Below are positions 7,756 through 17,700 of a DNA stretch of 20,122 nucleotides, piece by piece (position 1 is the first letter of the stretch; each line of letters opens with the position of its first letter). The position numbers and the translations under genes are program-made. The DNA lies in assembly GCA_003427395.1 (NCBI GenBank), contig BFEA01000401.1:991558-1011679 (forward strand), read 5' to 3'. The stretch is from Chara braunii. Its lineage: Eukaryota > Streptophyta > Charophyceae > Charales > Characeae. Below the pieces are notes generated by a model that worked only from the letters and a program-made list of their open reading frames with translations, was not told the DNA's origin and made no database searches.

Positions 7756-8065
7756 CTGGGCAGCCCAAGCACCAAAAGAAAGAAAAATAAAAAAATTCCA
7801 GAAAAAATAAATGTTTTATAGAATTGCAATACAAACGGCTTTTGGCTGAGGGTCACATCAGAATTCCTCACTGAATCGAACATGAAAAAGAAAACAACAG
7901 AATCAGACCAAGGAACCCCGCTCCAATTTGAAACCCGCTTTAGCCTCTTAAAAACCAATTTATACCCCGCACCCCCCCCTTTGACGGCCAACACTCGAAA
8001 AAGAAAGGAGCACGGATTTGGTTGCTCCTCGGCCGTGCCAGCCAAGTAGAGTAGGTGAAGACGGT
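7756..8065. other. A-rich gene-free stretch
   Basis: A-rich at the start, then mixed. A 147-codon open frame on the minus strand (7602-8045) crosses the palindrome cluster and a poly-pyrimidine run, and has no domain I recognise. I treat this as noncoding. Confidence 0.45.
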
Positions 8066-8123
8066 AAAAGAGCCTGCTGCCATATCACGGCAGGTTTGCT
8101 ATGTACTTATTAGAACATAGGGC
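8066..8123 (+). repeat. GCTATGT dispersed repeat, copy 2 (long form)
   Basis: Starts AAAAGAGCCTGCTGCCAT and continues through GCAGGTTTGCTATGT to GAACATAGGG. It matches 8607-8665 over about 58 bp, including the AGAGCCTGC-GCCAT block that ends each 82-bp tandem unit. Confidence 0.75.
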
Positions 8124-8475
8124 CGCACTCCACTGCTCGTCAAATGTGCTAGTTAAGAATGCATCTTCCACTAGATGCACCACCATTATAAGGCCTCGCT
8201 CCGCTGCTCACCCAATGTGCAAATTGAGAGTGAAGATGCACTGCAGTCATAGGGTGTTGCTCCGCTGCTCACCCAATGTGCAAATTGAGAATGAATCTTC
8301 AGCTGGAACGCAGAAAGATACACTCCAGCGTAGGGCATCGCTCCACTGCTCGCCAAATGTGCAAATCGAGAATGAATCTTCCGCTAGGACATGGAAAGAT
8401 ACACCGCCATAAGGTGAGTAGTATTCAAATCAATCTTCCGCTAGAACATGGAAAGTACATGGAAAGATACACCCC
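8116..8475 (+). repeat. Tandem array, units of about 60-81 bp
   Basis: Five diverged units start near 8116, 8187, 8248, 8329 and 8408. The consensus runs CATAGGGC, CGCTCC, CTGCTC, CCAATGTGCAAATTGAGA and then AATCTTCCGCTAG with GGAAAGATACAC. Unit lengths differ (about 71, 61, 81, 79 and 68), so no reading frame is kept and the array is not coding. Its last part feeds directly into the 82-bp duplication. Confidence 0.85.
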
Positions 8476-8622
8476 AAAATGTGCCCAGGCCAAAAAATCA
8501 AATTAGGAAGGCACCCTAAAACAAAAAAGAGCCTGCCGCCATGGAAAGATACACCCCCAAATGTGCCCAGGCCAAAAAATCAAATTAGGAAGGCACCCTA
8601 AAACAAAAAAGAGCCTGCCGCC
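8459..8622 (+). repeat. 82-bp near-perfect tandem duplication
   Basis: Copies 8459-8540 and 8541-8622 differ at one base (A versus C shortly after GATACACCCC). Each runs from ATGGAAAGATACAC to AGAGCCTGCCGCC. This is the youngest duplication in the window together with 983-1044. Confidence 0.97.
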
Positions 8623-8665
8623 ATGTTGACACAAGCTCGCTATGTGCTTGTTTTCGAACACGTGC
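8607..8665 (+). repeat. GCTATGT dispersed repeat, copy 3 (long form)
   Basis: Begins in the last bases of the second 82-bp unit and continues through ACAAGCTCGCTATGTGCTTG to GAACACGTGC. It matches 8066-8123, so the 82-bp duplication was probably cut out of a larger repeated module. Confidence 0.72.
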
Positions 8666-8676
8666 AGCTCGCCGCC

Positions 8677-8945
8677 AGCTGAGAAGAACCGAAGACGACA
8701 GTGGCCGGGCCTCCAAATCACAAACCCTGCAGAAACTTGTAAAAGGCGAAAAGCCGAGAGGAACCGAAGAGGACAGAGGGCGTGCCTCCAAATCAGAAAC
8801 CCCGCAGGAACCAATAAGGTGAAAAGCCGAGAGGAGCCGAAGAGGACAAAGGCCACGCAAGCAAATCAGAAACTCCACAGAAACCTGTAAGGCGAAAAGC
8901 CGAGAGGAGCTGAGGGAAGGACACAGGCCATGCGAGTCAGAAACC
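8677..8945 (+). repeat. 73-bp tandem array
   Basis: About 3.7 units start near 8678, 8753, 8826 and 8899. The consensus includes AAAAGCCGAGAGGAACCGAA, GAGGACA, GGCC, CAAATCAGAAACCC and GCAGAAACC. The period of 73 is not a multiple of three and the units accumulate substitutions freely, so it looks like a minisatellite. Confidence 0.9.
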
Positions 8946-9646
8946 CTTTGAGAGTAAAAATACAAACTTGTTATGGGAGAGATGTCGCGAAAACAAGAAC
9001 CTGGGTCCTCTGCTGGGATGCCGCCCTGCACAGCAGACCTTTTTCCTGGGCCTGCTACATGCGCTACACGAGGAACGGGCTCACTGCTAATAGGTATACA
9101 GATAGATGTGGATGATGACAATGAACATAGTAACCTGAAGGGTTTGAAACAACTAAAATGCCTCTGTGAGAATGTGCCTGAACACGAGGCCGATCTATGA
9201 TCTGTATTGGGACATGTTGATGTCCAGATACTTCTTTCTAACAGCAGCAGGGTAGTCTTTTGCCGTCTGCTGCTATTCTTGTTACTGCTATGTTTAGAAA
9301 GCCGATTCTCCGTGCTGTGTGTATGGGTATACGCTGCTTCACCTCAGGTGTGCTGTGTGCAGGGTACGGCCCTAGCAGGAGATGGTGCCTGATACTCAGA
9401 AGCGGATGGTCGCAGCTTGCCTGGCTTGTATCCAGACAATCGTTCTTGTTCTTTCTTTTCTCCTGGTTTCCTTCTCCACCGACCATGGCTCGGTTGTTGG
9501 CATTGAGATGTGCTATTATTGAGTTGGTTATCCTCGTTTGTTCTGACTTTGGCATAGTCCATGGTGTTAGGGAGAGTCTGTGAGGTACCAGAAGTTCCAT
9601 CCGCCCCTTTTGTTATAGGTCCCGTTGAATTATCTGGAGCACTGCA
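8946..9646. other. Gene-free stretch
   Basis: No supported gene. Several frames of 60-120 codons overlap on both strands without recognisable domains and without any preferred strand. No repeats with the rest of the window were noticed. Confidence 0.4.
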
Positions 9647-10140
9647 GCTGGTTTCAGAAAGTCAGGAATTGATCACAACATCAAAAGTCATGTGCCAATT
9701 CCAATCTAGAGAGGGGCCTCCAACATGATTCCCTTGGGGTCTTCCTCTCCCTGCCCTATTGTAATCTGTACTTGAGACTGTAACCATCCCTGCTGCTCTG
9801 GTCTGATTGTGGGGACGGGAATGGCTAGTTTTGGAAAGCAAGCAGCCACAATAAACTCATCGGCCAAGTCCCATTTTCAGAGAGGGTTCTGAAATGTTTT
9901 GCACTGGGGTGTGCTCGGTTTTCTTCTACCTGCCCTCCCGCCCTTGCCCCCCAGTCTGGGAGACCTGTAGCCTGGCTGGTTGTTCAAGGCGAGCAATCAA
10001 TGTCCTTGCATCAAGTCATGGCCGGTGTTCCGTTTCAAGAAGGGCTTTTGAATTGTCCCCTTGGTGGGGGCTGTTCGTTCATCCTTTCCTAGCCCTCCCA
10101 CCTTTGCGCCCCACTCTGGGAGGGAGAAAATTGAATCTCA
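9647..10140 (+). repeat. Diverged tandem repeat, about 150-177 bp period
   Basis: Three related segments start at about 9647, 9823 and 9975. Each begins with a GCTGGTT- or GCTAGTT-like word, has an AGAGRGG or AAGRGGG block followed by a T-rich CCCTTGGGG-like or CACTGGGGTG-like stretch, and ends in CCTGCCCT or CCCTCCC before a TCTGGGAG-like word. Similarity is patchy and was judged by eye. Confidence 0.5.
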
Positions 10141-10590
10141 GTCCACCTTGCTGGCTTTCAGTGGCTGTAGTCCACCTTTACTATCTGGACTCTGGAGGAT
10201 AAAATTGGCCACTGCTATCATCTTCAACCAATAGAGCGTGGAGTCATTACGTCTGTAGCCACGGCAATTTTCAGCTCACATACCGATATGCTGAACTTTC
10301 GTTCCATTTGCGGGAATCCGGTAGGCCACTGCTACACACAGAAGAATCACCTTGCCAGGGAAGAGGTTAAATGACCTCCTCTTTGACGAAGGCCCTGCAA
10401 AGGGCAGGGTAAGGAGGCACAGCACGCAACCAGTCACCTCTAGAGTTCTTTTTGGGAAACCTTGCACCTGATGGGGTATGAGGATCATCCTACCTTATTT
10501 CCCCGGACACAACTGCCTATCATCATGAACGTATACACAGCTCTATCTTGGTCAAAGACAGTTGTGATAATAGGGACTTATCTTCGGGGG
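10141..10590. other. Gene-free stretch
   Basis: No supported gene, RNA or repeat found. Confidence 0.4.
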
Positions 10591-10818
10591 AATAAGCTAT
10601 CGTGGGAAGCCTGGGACCACTGCATAGATTGTATCGGCCAACATCTAACCAAGGGACCGGTAGTTTTTGACTGGACTGTATCGGCTGCCGTTGAACTGAA
10701 CAAGCTATCATGTGATGCCTCATGTGAAGCCTGGGCCCAGGCATAGACTTTATGGGCCAACTTTTAACCAAGCAACCACTAATAGTAGAGTGGACTGTAT
10801 CTGCCACCATTGAATCGA
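10591..10818 (+). repeat. Diverged tandem pair, about 108-120 bp
   Basis: Copy 1 (10591-10698) and copy 2 (10699-10818) share AAYAAGCTATC, GAAGCCTGGG, GCATAGA, GGCCAAC, TAACCAAG, TGGACTGTATC and TTGAA in the same order. Copy 2 has a short extra stretch near its start. Confidence 0.85.
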
Positions 10819-11542
10819 ACTGCCGGTTGTAGTATGGACTGTCAAGTTTTATGTGCCATAGAATGTAATGATTGACAGAATGGGGCGGAGGATTTCCCCA
10901 TCGGACTTGGTGTAATTGCTCAGGTTATTGCCTGTGGTATGGTGTCGTACCTCTCACTGCAGGGGCAAGGAGTACTTGACAAATTGGATGATAATTCCAG
11001 CTGATGGTACTAGTTTTTGATATCAGATGCACCTTGCTATCTAGTTCATTGCAACTTGCCAGCGATCTACAAGTTTGGATAGCCCTGTTTATCTATCATT
11101 GTTGATTATGATGCCTGGCAGGCTTTGTGGTACTGCGTAAGGTTTTCCCAGGGCCATGTATGATGACTAAAATTGTACCGCGAGGCAGAAGTAGTTGAAC
11201 TTAATAGCTAATTCTGAGGAATAATTCTCCATCAATCTCAACTCAATTCAGTGGTCAATTGCAGTGTTTTTACAAGAGTGTTGCAATGTGACGGACCCGT
11301 CGGGATGGCGGTCGTCAGGATCAAGATGAAGGGATGAGGATGGGGGAGATGGAGATGGAGCTGGAAGGGACAGCGCAGCTCCAACGCAGACTCAACACGC
11401 ACGTACTCCAAGCTGTGCAAATGAAGAATGAGCCACAAAATAGACTGCAGCTGGGGTATACCCCCAGCGGACTGACTGGACTGGACTGGCCTGGTACCGG
11501 CAGTTGTACCGGGCAGGACTGGTCTGGACTGAATAACCACAC
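10819..11542. other. Gene-free stretch
   Basis: No supported gene. Short GGACTGG repeats occur at about 11470-11530, just before the palindrome. Confidence 0.4.
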
Positions 11543-11580
11543 GGCCTGTGGGATCAGGCCACGGCCTGGTCCCACAGGNC
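11543..11580. repeat. 38-nt near-perfect palindrome (2-nt loop)
   Basis: Arms 11543-11560 and 11563-11580 are inverted repeats with a 2-nt centre (AC). Seventeen of 18 positions can pair (one is a G-T pair) and the eighteenth is the N at 11579, which would pair if it is C. One more pair is possible outside (11542 with 11581). There is no T-rich tail, so it is not a typical bacterial-style terminator. The N inside the arm suggests that the hairpin disturbed sequencing. Confidence 0.93.
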
Positions 11581-12602
11581 GAACAGGGAAAATGGCCAGA
11601 TAGCCCCTGGCTGTAGGCCAGGGCAGATAGAGGCCCGCTGCACGATCCTCAGACTTGTAGTGGATCGCAAGAGCCATAAACACGCTATCCGCTAAAGCAG
11701 CGGAACTCTGCAACAAAGAAAGCTGATAAATCTAGGATGCGGAGCAAACTCCATGCGGAGTCCATGCGATTCAGCCTAAGCTACATAATGTCATATAGAA
11801 AAGCAAATGTATGATATCCACATCCTGGCTAATAGGAGAAAATGAAATGTAGCGTGGTACAATCCTAGAATCCTAGAGGCAACTGCCTCAGTACTGAAAG
11901 GAAAAGAGAGCAATATGTCACAAGGTCATGTCGTGTCGGTAAACCACTAAGAGTGGGATGGTCTCAGAGGGGGGTGAATGCAGCCTAAGAATCGAAACTC
12001 CTAAGGGCAGTCACACAAAAAGGTGGGATAGGTCATCAGGCTCGAGGTAGGGGAATGGTAGCGAACAAAACCAATGACCCTAACAGATAGACCATCAAGG
12101 CGGGTAATGCTCGACAAGGGTGACACCATGCAGGGTCGACCATGAAAAGGGGGAGCCTGAAATAAGGAGATATGCCTAACTAAAGGCATGCAATGGCCGG
12201 CGCTAGGGTGATGAGGCCAGTGGGTGACGGAAACATGCACACAACTCACCGATTGGGAGAGGGAGCTAGATCTGGGAGCAAGGAAGCCAAGATAACGCTA
12301 CGGTCCCAATGCTTATGCGATACCAAGGGAGAGCCCAACTCAAAGAGACCCAACTAAGTGAGAACCATCATGCGACGGAGGCGAGGGAGTATACAGGGTA
12401 GGGTGGTGACGTGAAGTAGTCACGTCCAAAGTAGCTGAAACCGATAAGGTAGTTGAAGTCGTCGAAGTGGTCGATGATGTCGATGAAGTAGCAGTTGAGT
12501 CGATGTCGAAGCAGAGCCGCAAAACGCTGATATCTTGAAGAAGAGCTGATGATGGAGTACCTGATGGTGTGAGTCAGTGGGGAAAGATGGAGGATAAGAG
12601 TG
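11581..12602. other. Region 3' of the retroelement coding frame, no gene
   Basis: Lies downstream of the chromovirus frame in the element's direction, so a 3' untranslated region, polypurine tract and 3' LTR are expected here. I find no minus-strand polypurine tract and no segment that matches sequence upstream of gag. Frames in this region are short and unrelated to known families. Confidence 0.4.
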
Positions 12603-13688
12603 TCAGTCATCGTAACGCGAAGGGCGACGATGAGTGCGTTGTGGACGCTCGGAGGCGACCGTCTGCGGCTGAGGAACGACCTCAGAGGGAGCGGGCTCGT
12701 CCTCAGCAATCTCCTCAGCCGGAGGAGGAGGAAGAGGGTCAGTCGGCTGAGCAGGGGCAGATGTCTCAGCACGACGAGCACGATCATATGCACGCACCAA
12801 CATCCTATCGTGTTGCAAGTGCTCGAGGGGCTCCCAAGTAGCCTCCTCATCAGGGTAGCCCTTCCAACGCACAAGGTACTCGATGTGTGGAGGGGTATCG
12901 TCGGTAACTCGNCGTGATACGATGTNGGAAACAACGAACTCCTCGTNACCGTCCACCATGATAGGTGGAGGGCGCTCATAAGGGCGTCCGGCGAAGCGCT
13001 CGGACGGTCTGCGATAAGGACGCAGCAAGGAGACGTGGTAAACATCGTGTACGCGAGCATGTAGAAGGTAATCAGGTAGCTTCACACGGAAGCTAATCGG
13101 ACTAGCGGCAGTATCAGAACTGACGGCCTGAAGGATGCAGCATGGACCGAAGAAACGACGCCTGAACTTGCGAAGCGTATCTGCTTCGAGCTGTAAGTGG
13201 CGTGCGTCGACGAGCACATCGTTACTGACTTTGAATGGATGATCCATTCGTGATCGGTTTGCTCGTGCGACCATGCGAGTCTGGGAGTCGGCTAGACTCT
13301 CGTGTGCGCGCTTCATAATTGCCGCCGTGTGGACGATCCAGTCGCCAAGCGTAGGGCAACGAGTGTCTGGGCGCAACCGTGATGGTCGTAGGAAATGCGC
13401 GGGTACGCGAGGGTGGTAGCCGAGGTCGCAATAGAATGGCGACATCCCCGTGGCTGGCGAAATAACGTGGTTGTGCGCAATCTCCGCGTGGGCTAAGTGT
13501 AAGTGCCACTGCTGGTCATCCCTAACAAACTTTCGGAGGATATTACCGAGAGTTTTATTGGTGACCTCAGTCTGACCATCCATCTGAGGGTGGTAAGACG
13601 ATGAGAAGCGGAGATGGGATCCGTACACCTCGTGTAGGCGTCGCCCGAATGTGCTGGTAAAGCGCGGGTCACGGTCGGAGATGATGCT
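12603..13688 (-). pseudogene. pol: Integrase C-terminal half and chromodomain of polyprotein
   Basis: Continues in phase after the TAG. The second integrase Asp lies in SDRDPRF (codon 13674-13676) and the Glu in HPQMDGQTE (codon 13566-13568), with exactly 35 residues between them, the DDX35E signature. A GPY/F-like module follows with GPC in place of GPY/F, then HDVYHVSLLRP. The chromodomain (about 12770-12945) shows EYLVRWKGYP and ATWEPLEHL; family members of this fold bind methylated histone H3 tails. Three N (12912, 12926, 12947) give unknown residues near its start. The C-terminal ~70 residues are Pro/Glu-rich, and the frame ends at TGA 12603-12605. Confidence 0.92.
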
Positions 13689-14783
13689 CTAAGGTAAGCC
13701 GTGATCTCTCACGACTCGGTCGAAGACGATGTTGGTGACCTCACGAGCGCTAATGCGATAGCGGCACGGGACAAAACGTGCACGCTTCGTGAAGCGATCG
13801 ACGATGACCGAGATAGCATCATGACCGCGCTCAGTGGGTGGGCGGAGGGGACCAATGAAATCCATCGAGATGGACTGCCCACGACCCTCGGGTATGGGTA
13901 AGGGCTGAAGTAACCCATACGGAAGGTGGTTTGCACTGTTCACCTCCTGGCAGGTAGGACACTCCTGGATGTAGGCTTTGACGAAGTCCTTGGACTTCGG
14001 CCAAACGTATAGGCGACAAACATGAGCCAACGTCTTGTGGAAGCCCATATGACCGACAACTGCCTGATCATGGAACTCTGCTACAGCCTGGACGCGGAGC
14101 TGTCCGGTGAAGGGAATGCAGATACGTGGTTCTAGCTGACCAAATCTGCCATGCCAGTACACGAGACCGTTCTCACCGAGGGAGTATGAGGGAACGGTCT
14201 TACCACTCCGCAGGGTTGCGTGGATGATGCGATAATCCGGGTTGTGACAGTACTGGGTGCGATATGCGTCGATCACCGACTGATCAACAGTGGTGATGGA
14301 GATGGCAGCAAGATGGATGGTTTCCTGATTGTGATCAGGACGGCGGGACAAGGCATCGGCGACGCGGTTAGTTTCACCCTTGATGGGCTGAGTGGTGAAA
14401 CTGAACTCGGATAAGTCACGCCACCAACGTGCCTGTCGAGGGGAGAGCTTGGGCTTCGTGAGGAAAGCCTGGACAACTGAGTTGTCTGTGCGCACCGTGA
14501 AGGGCACCCCGTGCAGATAATAACGCCAATGCCGGGTAGCATAAACTACTGCGAGAACCTTACGTTCATCGACAGTGTAGTTTATCTCGACAGGCAGTAG
14601 CTGACGAGAGTAGAAGGCGATCGGGCAATCCCCAACACGAGCCTCGACAGTCCCATCCTCCGCGATGGTCGGGGAGTAAGTAATGGGAGGACTGTCAGTG
14701 GATGGAAGTGGTGGTAGGATAGACGTCAGTTGAGAAGCAGTGTCAACAGGAGGGGGGGGGAAGGGAGAAACATGTTGATAAGG
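13689..14783 (-). pseudogene. pol: RNase H and integrase N-terminal half of polyprotein
   Basis: Continues in phase after the TGA at 14784-14786 and ends at the TAG at 13689-13691. It first completes a Pro/Ser-rich insertion and then the RNase H core, with Glu codon 14565-14567, Asp codon 14484-14486 (RTDNS) and Asp codon 14355-14357 (VADALS). Next comes the integrase zinc-binding region, with His in EFHD and GHMG and the pair CPTC. The first catalytic Asp of integrase lies in SMDFIGPL (codon 13860-13862). The TAG falls between HGLP and SIISDRD, where relatives carry one ordinary residue. On its own, without termination suppression, this part would not be translated from the upstream start. 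Confidence 0.9.
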
Positions 14784-17700
14784 TCAATCAGGAGGAGAGG
14801 GAAACACCTGGGAAAGTACTGCTCCTACTGCAAAATCTGACGCATCGGTGGTGACGATGAAGGGGCAATTAAAATCAGGGAGACGAAGAACCGGCGCACA
14901 AGTCACCGCATTCTTGAGGGCGCGGAAGGCGTCCTTGCAGAGGGGTGTCCAAAACCACAGCGGGTTCTTCCGGAGGAGGGTGGAGGTAAGGACATAGGAA
15001 TACCTAGCGTATCCCTGGATGAAATTACTATAGTAGCTGGTGAGGCCTAGGAAACTGCGAAGCTGCTTGACAGATGTGGGGACGGGCCACTCTGCAATAG
15101 CAGTGATCTTCGCGTCGTCCATGTGGAGACCCCAGTCAGACACATGGTGTCCTAGGAAGTCCACTTTGCGCTGGGCAAAGCGGCACTTACTGAGCTTGGC
15201 ATAAAAGCCATGCTTGCGTAAGCGCTGTAGGACATCACGGAGGTGCCTGATATGGTCTTCTAAGGTACGACTGTAGACCAAGATGTCGTCCAGGTATACG
15301 AGAACGTATTCCTCAAGGATGTCCCCGAAGATATCGTTCATTGTCGTCTCGAAGGTGGCGGGTATATTGGTGAGGCCGAATGGCATCACCGTGAACTCGT
15401 AATGGCCGAAGCGCAACCGGAAGGTGGTCTTCGGCTGGTCCTCTGCGGCAACGCGGATCTGCTGGTAACCGCTACGAAGATCGATCTTCGTGAAGAAGCG
15501 GTTGCCTGCCAGACGGTCAAACAGCTCATCCGCGCGGGGCATGGGATAGCTGTTCTTAACCGTGTAACGATTAAGGCCGCGATAGTCGATGCAGAGGCGG
15601 AGAGTTCCGTCCGCTTTGTGAGCAAAGAGGACAGGTGCACCCCAAGGGGAGTTACTCGGTTTAATGAAACCCAGTCGAAGGAGCTCCTCAAGCTGACGCT
15701 TGAGTTCCATCGCCTTTGGAATCGAGAGTCGGTACGGTGCCTGATGGTGAACACGATATTCAGGCATGAGCTGAATAGAATGCTCAACACCGCGCATCGG
15801 GGGAATCCCGCTGTATGAGAAATATGGGGGGAAGACGCCGCGGTACTCTCGAATCAGGTCGTGAACGGCGGGCTTTAAGTCTGCCGTGAACCGTGTGAGT
15901 TCCTCATCGTCAGCGTCAACATGAGACGTATGTGTGGACTCGACAGTCGACGACGCAGGGGCCTGAGACGTGGAGGGGGTATACGCAGGCTGACGAGTGG
16001 ATGTAGAGATGGGAGCCTCGAAGATGGGAGGAGGGTCAGGGGGATCGGGCTCCAGAGAGATGAGCTCAACCTCGGGACAGAGTGGATCATAGCGAAGATC
16101 AATGATGTTCACTGAGTAGAACGTGACGTCCTCCTGTCGTATGAAGTGAGCAAACTGACGAGGGGAAGTGAACGCAATGTCGGGGTGGGACCCTGAGGGA
16201 CGAGGGTCCTGGGGAGGTAGGTCGGGCGGGGTGTCGCCCGTGGTTCCAATGAGCGAGATGCGATGAGTCTCACCACACTTCATTTTGAGAACGAGTGTCT
16301 CGGTCGCCCATTCGGCCTCTGTGCCACGGAACCGGCGAGACCAGGGAGTGCCAAGGATAAAGTCGTACCCAGTCTCCAACACGTCGAAGTATGCGGAGGA
16401 ATGGTAGCGCCTAGGCGTCTGGGTACTATCCGATGGCTGGAGGGTGAGGGAGAAGTGGAGGTCGGGGACCGTCTGATCGAAGAAGCGCTGCGTCTTGTTA
16501 TCTCCGAGGGTAACGGAGGTAGGAGAGCGAGACACAGAGGTAGCTAGGCGAGCTTCCTCAACCACTCGAGGGTGAACGAAATCTCCCTGCGAGCCAGAGT
16601 CCCATAAAGCGTGGTACACCCTCGTAGATGTCCCTAGTCGAATAGGGATGATGGGTAGGGTGCGATCATGGTCAGAGAGCAGAGCGAGAAGACGACGCAG
16701 GCCGTTGATGTGTCTCGTGAGTCGCTCCTGACGAGCCTGCAAAATGCTTAAGTCCAGGAGAGATGACGCAAAGTCATCGCGAGTCGCCAGCTGAGCGCTA
16801 CAACGGGCTGTGCGAATGGCGCGACGCGTCGGAAGTCTCGGGGGAGAAGCGCTAGATGCGGCGGTCTGCTGGGAGGCAGACGATACCTCGACAGACGACG
16901 GGGCAGAGAGAACTGCGTCTGTCATGTCCTGAGGATTCTTTGGTGGGGTAGCCAAAGGGGCAAACCGCGACTCGGTGATCGGGAAGTCGGCTACGTGCGA
17001 GGCCTCAAGGGCACACTGCACCATGGCTAGGTGGGTGGGGCTGGCCGGGCGGGGCCGGGGGGATTGATATCGACGCTCACGAGAGATATCAGCGTAGTGT
17101 CGATCGAGGGCGGTATGGTATGGACACCGTGAGGAGGTGTATCCATCCAGGCGGCAACGAAGGCAGCCGCGACGAGCCTCGAGGGCGGCACGCTCCTCAG
17201 GAGATAGAGCTCCGCGAGGAAGGACGAAACCCTGCGGGAGGTCTATTTGGGGAACGGTGGGTGTGCGGGTGCCAGCTTGTGCCACCCGACTGCGTGCACG
17301 ACCCATGGCAGGCATGGCTATCTGCAGGCGCTCGGCCACTGGGACAGTGTCGTCATCCAAGTGATACTGGATGACGTCCCGAAGCTCGATGTCCTCGGGG
17401 GCGTCCCCAACGGTAGGGTCGAGCTCGGTTGAGGCATCCTCTCCATACTCGAGAGAATTATAGTGCCGAGAGAATGGCGCTCCATGTCGAGCCTGGCGAC
17501 GAAAACGACCAGCAAACGAGGAGCGGCCTCTGGTGGTACCACGAGATTGGGAGGTGGCGGCTGGTCGCGAAGAGGATGGGGCGACGGAGAAGCTACTGCA
17601 CATCCTATGGTACTGACGCGCAGCCTCGTATGCCTGCTCGGCGGAAGAGAATGATCGCCTCCATAGCTCTAGGCGGTAGTCAGTTGATAGGCTGACAAGG

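Noticed and set aside
7602-8045. 147-codon minus-strand frame
   Set aside because: Low-complexity and Phe-rich; it crosses a palindrome cluster and A-rich DNA and lacks any domain.
8116-8945. CRISPR-like repeat array
   Set aside because: Units are directly adjacent with variable length and gradual divergence. There are no identical short repeats separated by unique spacers, and the context is eukaryotic.
11563-11590. Rho-independent terminator at the palindrome
   Set aside because: No T run follows and the host is evidently eukaryotic.
11966-11976. AGAGGGGGG followed by TG as a polypurine tract and LTR start
   Set aside because: It lies on the strand opposite to the element and no matching LTR sequence follows, so it is probably chance or a relic of another element.
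12319-12325. GATACCA as a primer-binding site complement (initiator Met tRNA)
   Set aside because: Only about seven bases match, and it lies downstream of the coding frame rather than next to a 5' LTR.
12368-13060. 230-codon minus-strand frame
   Set aside because: It overlaps the integrase-chromodomain frame out of phase and has no protein similarity I recognise. It is a shadow of the real frame.
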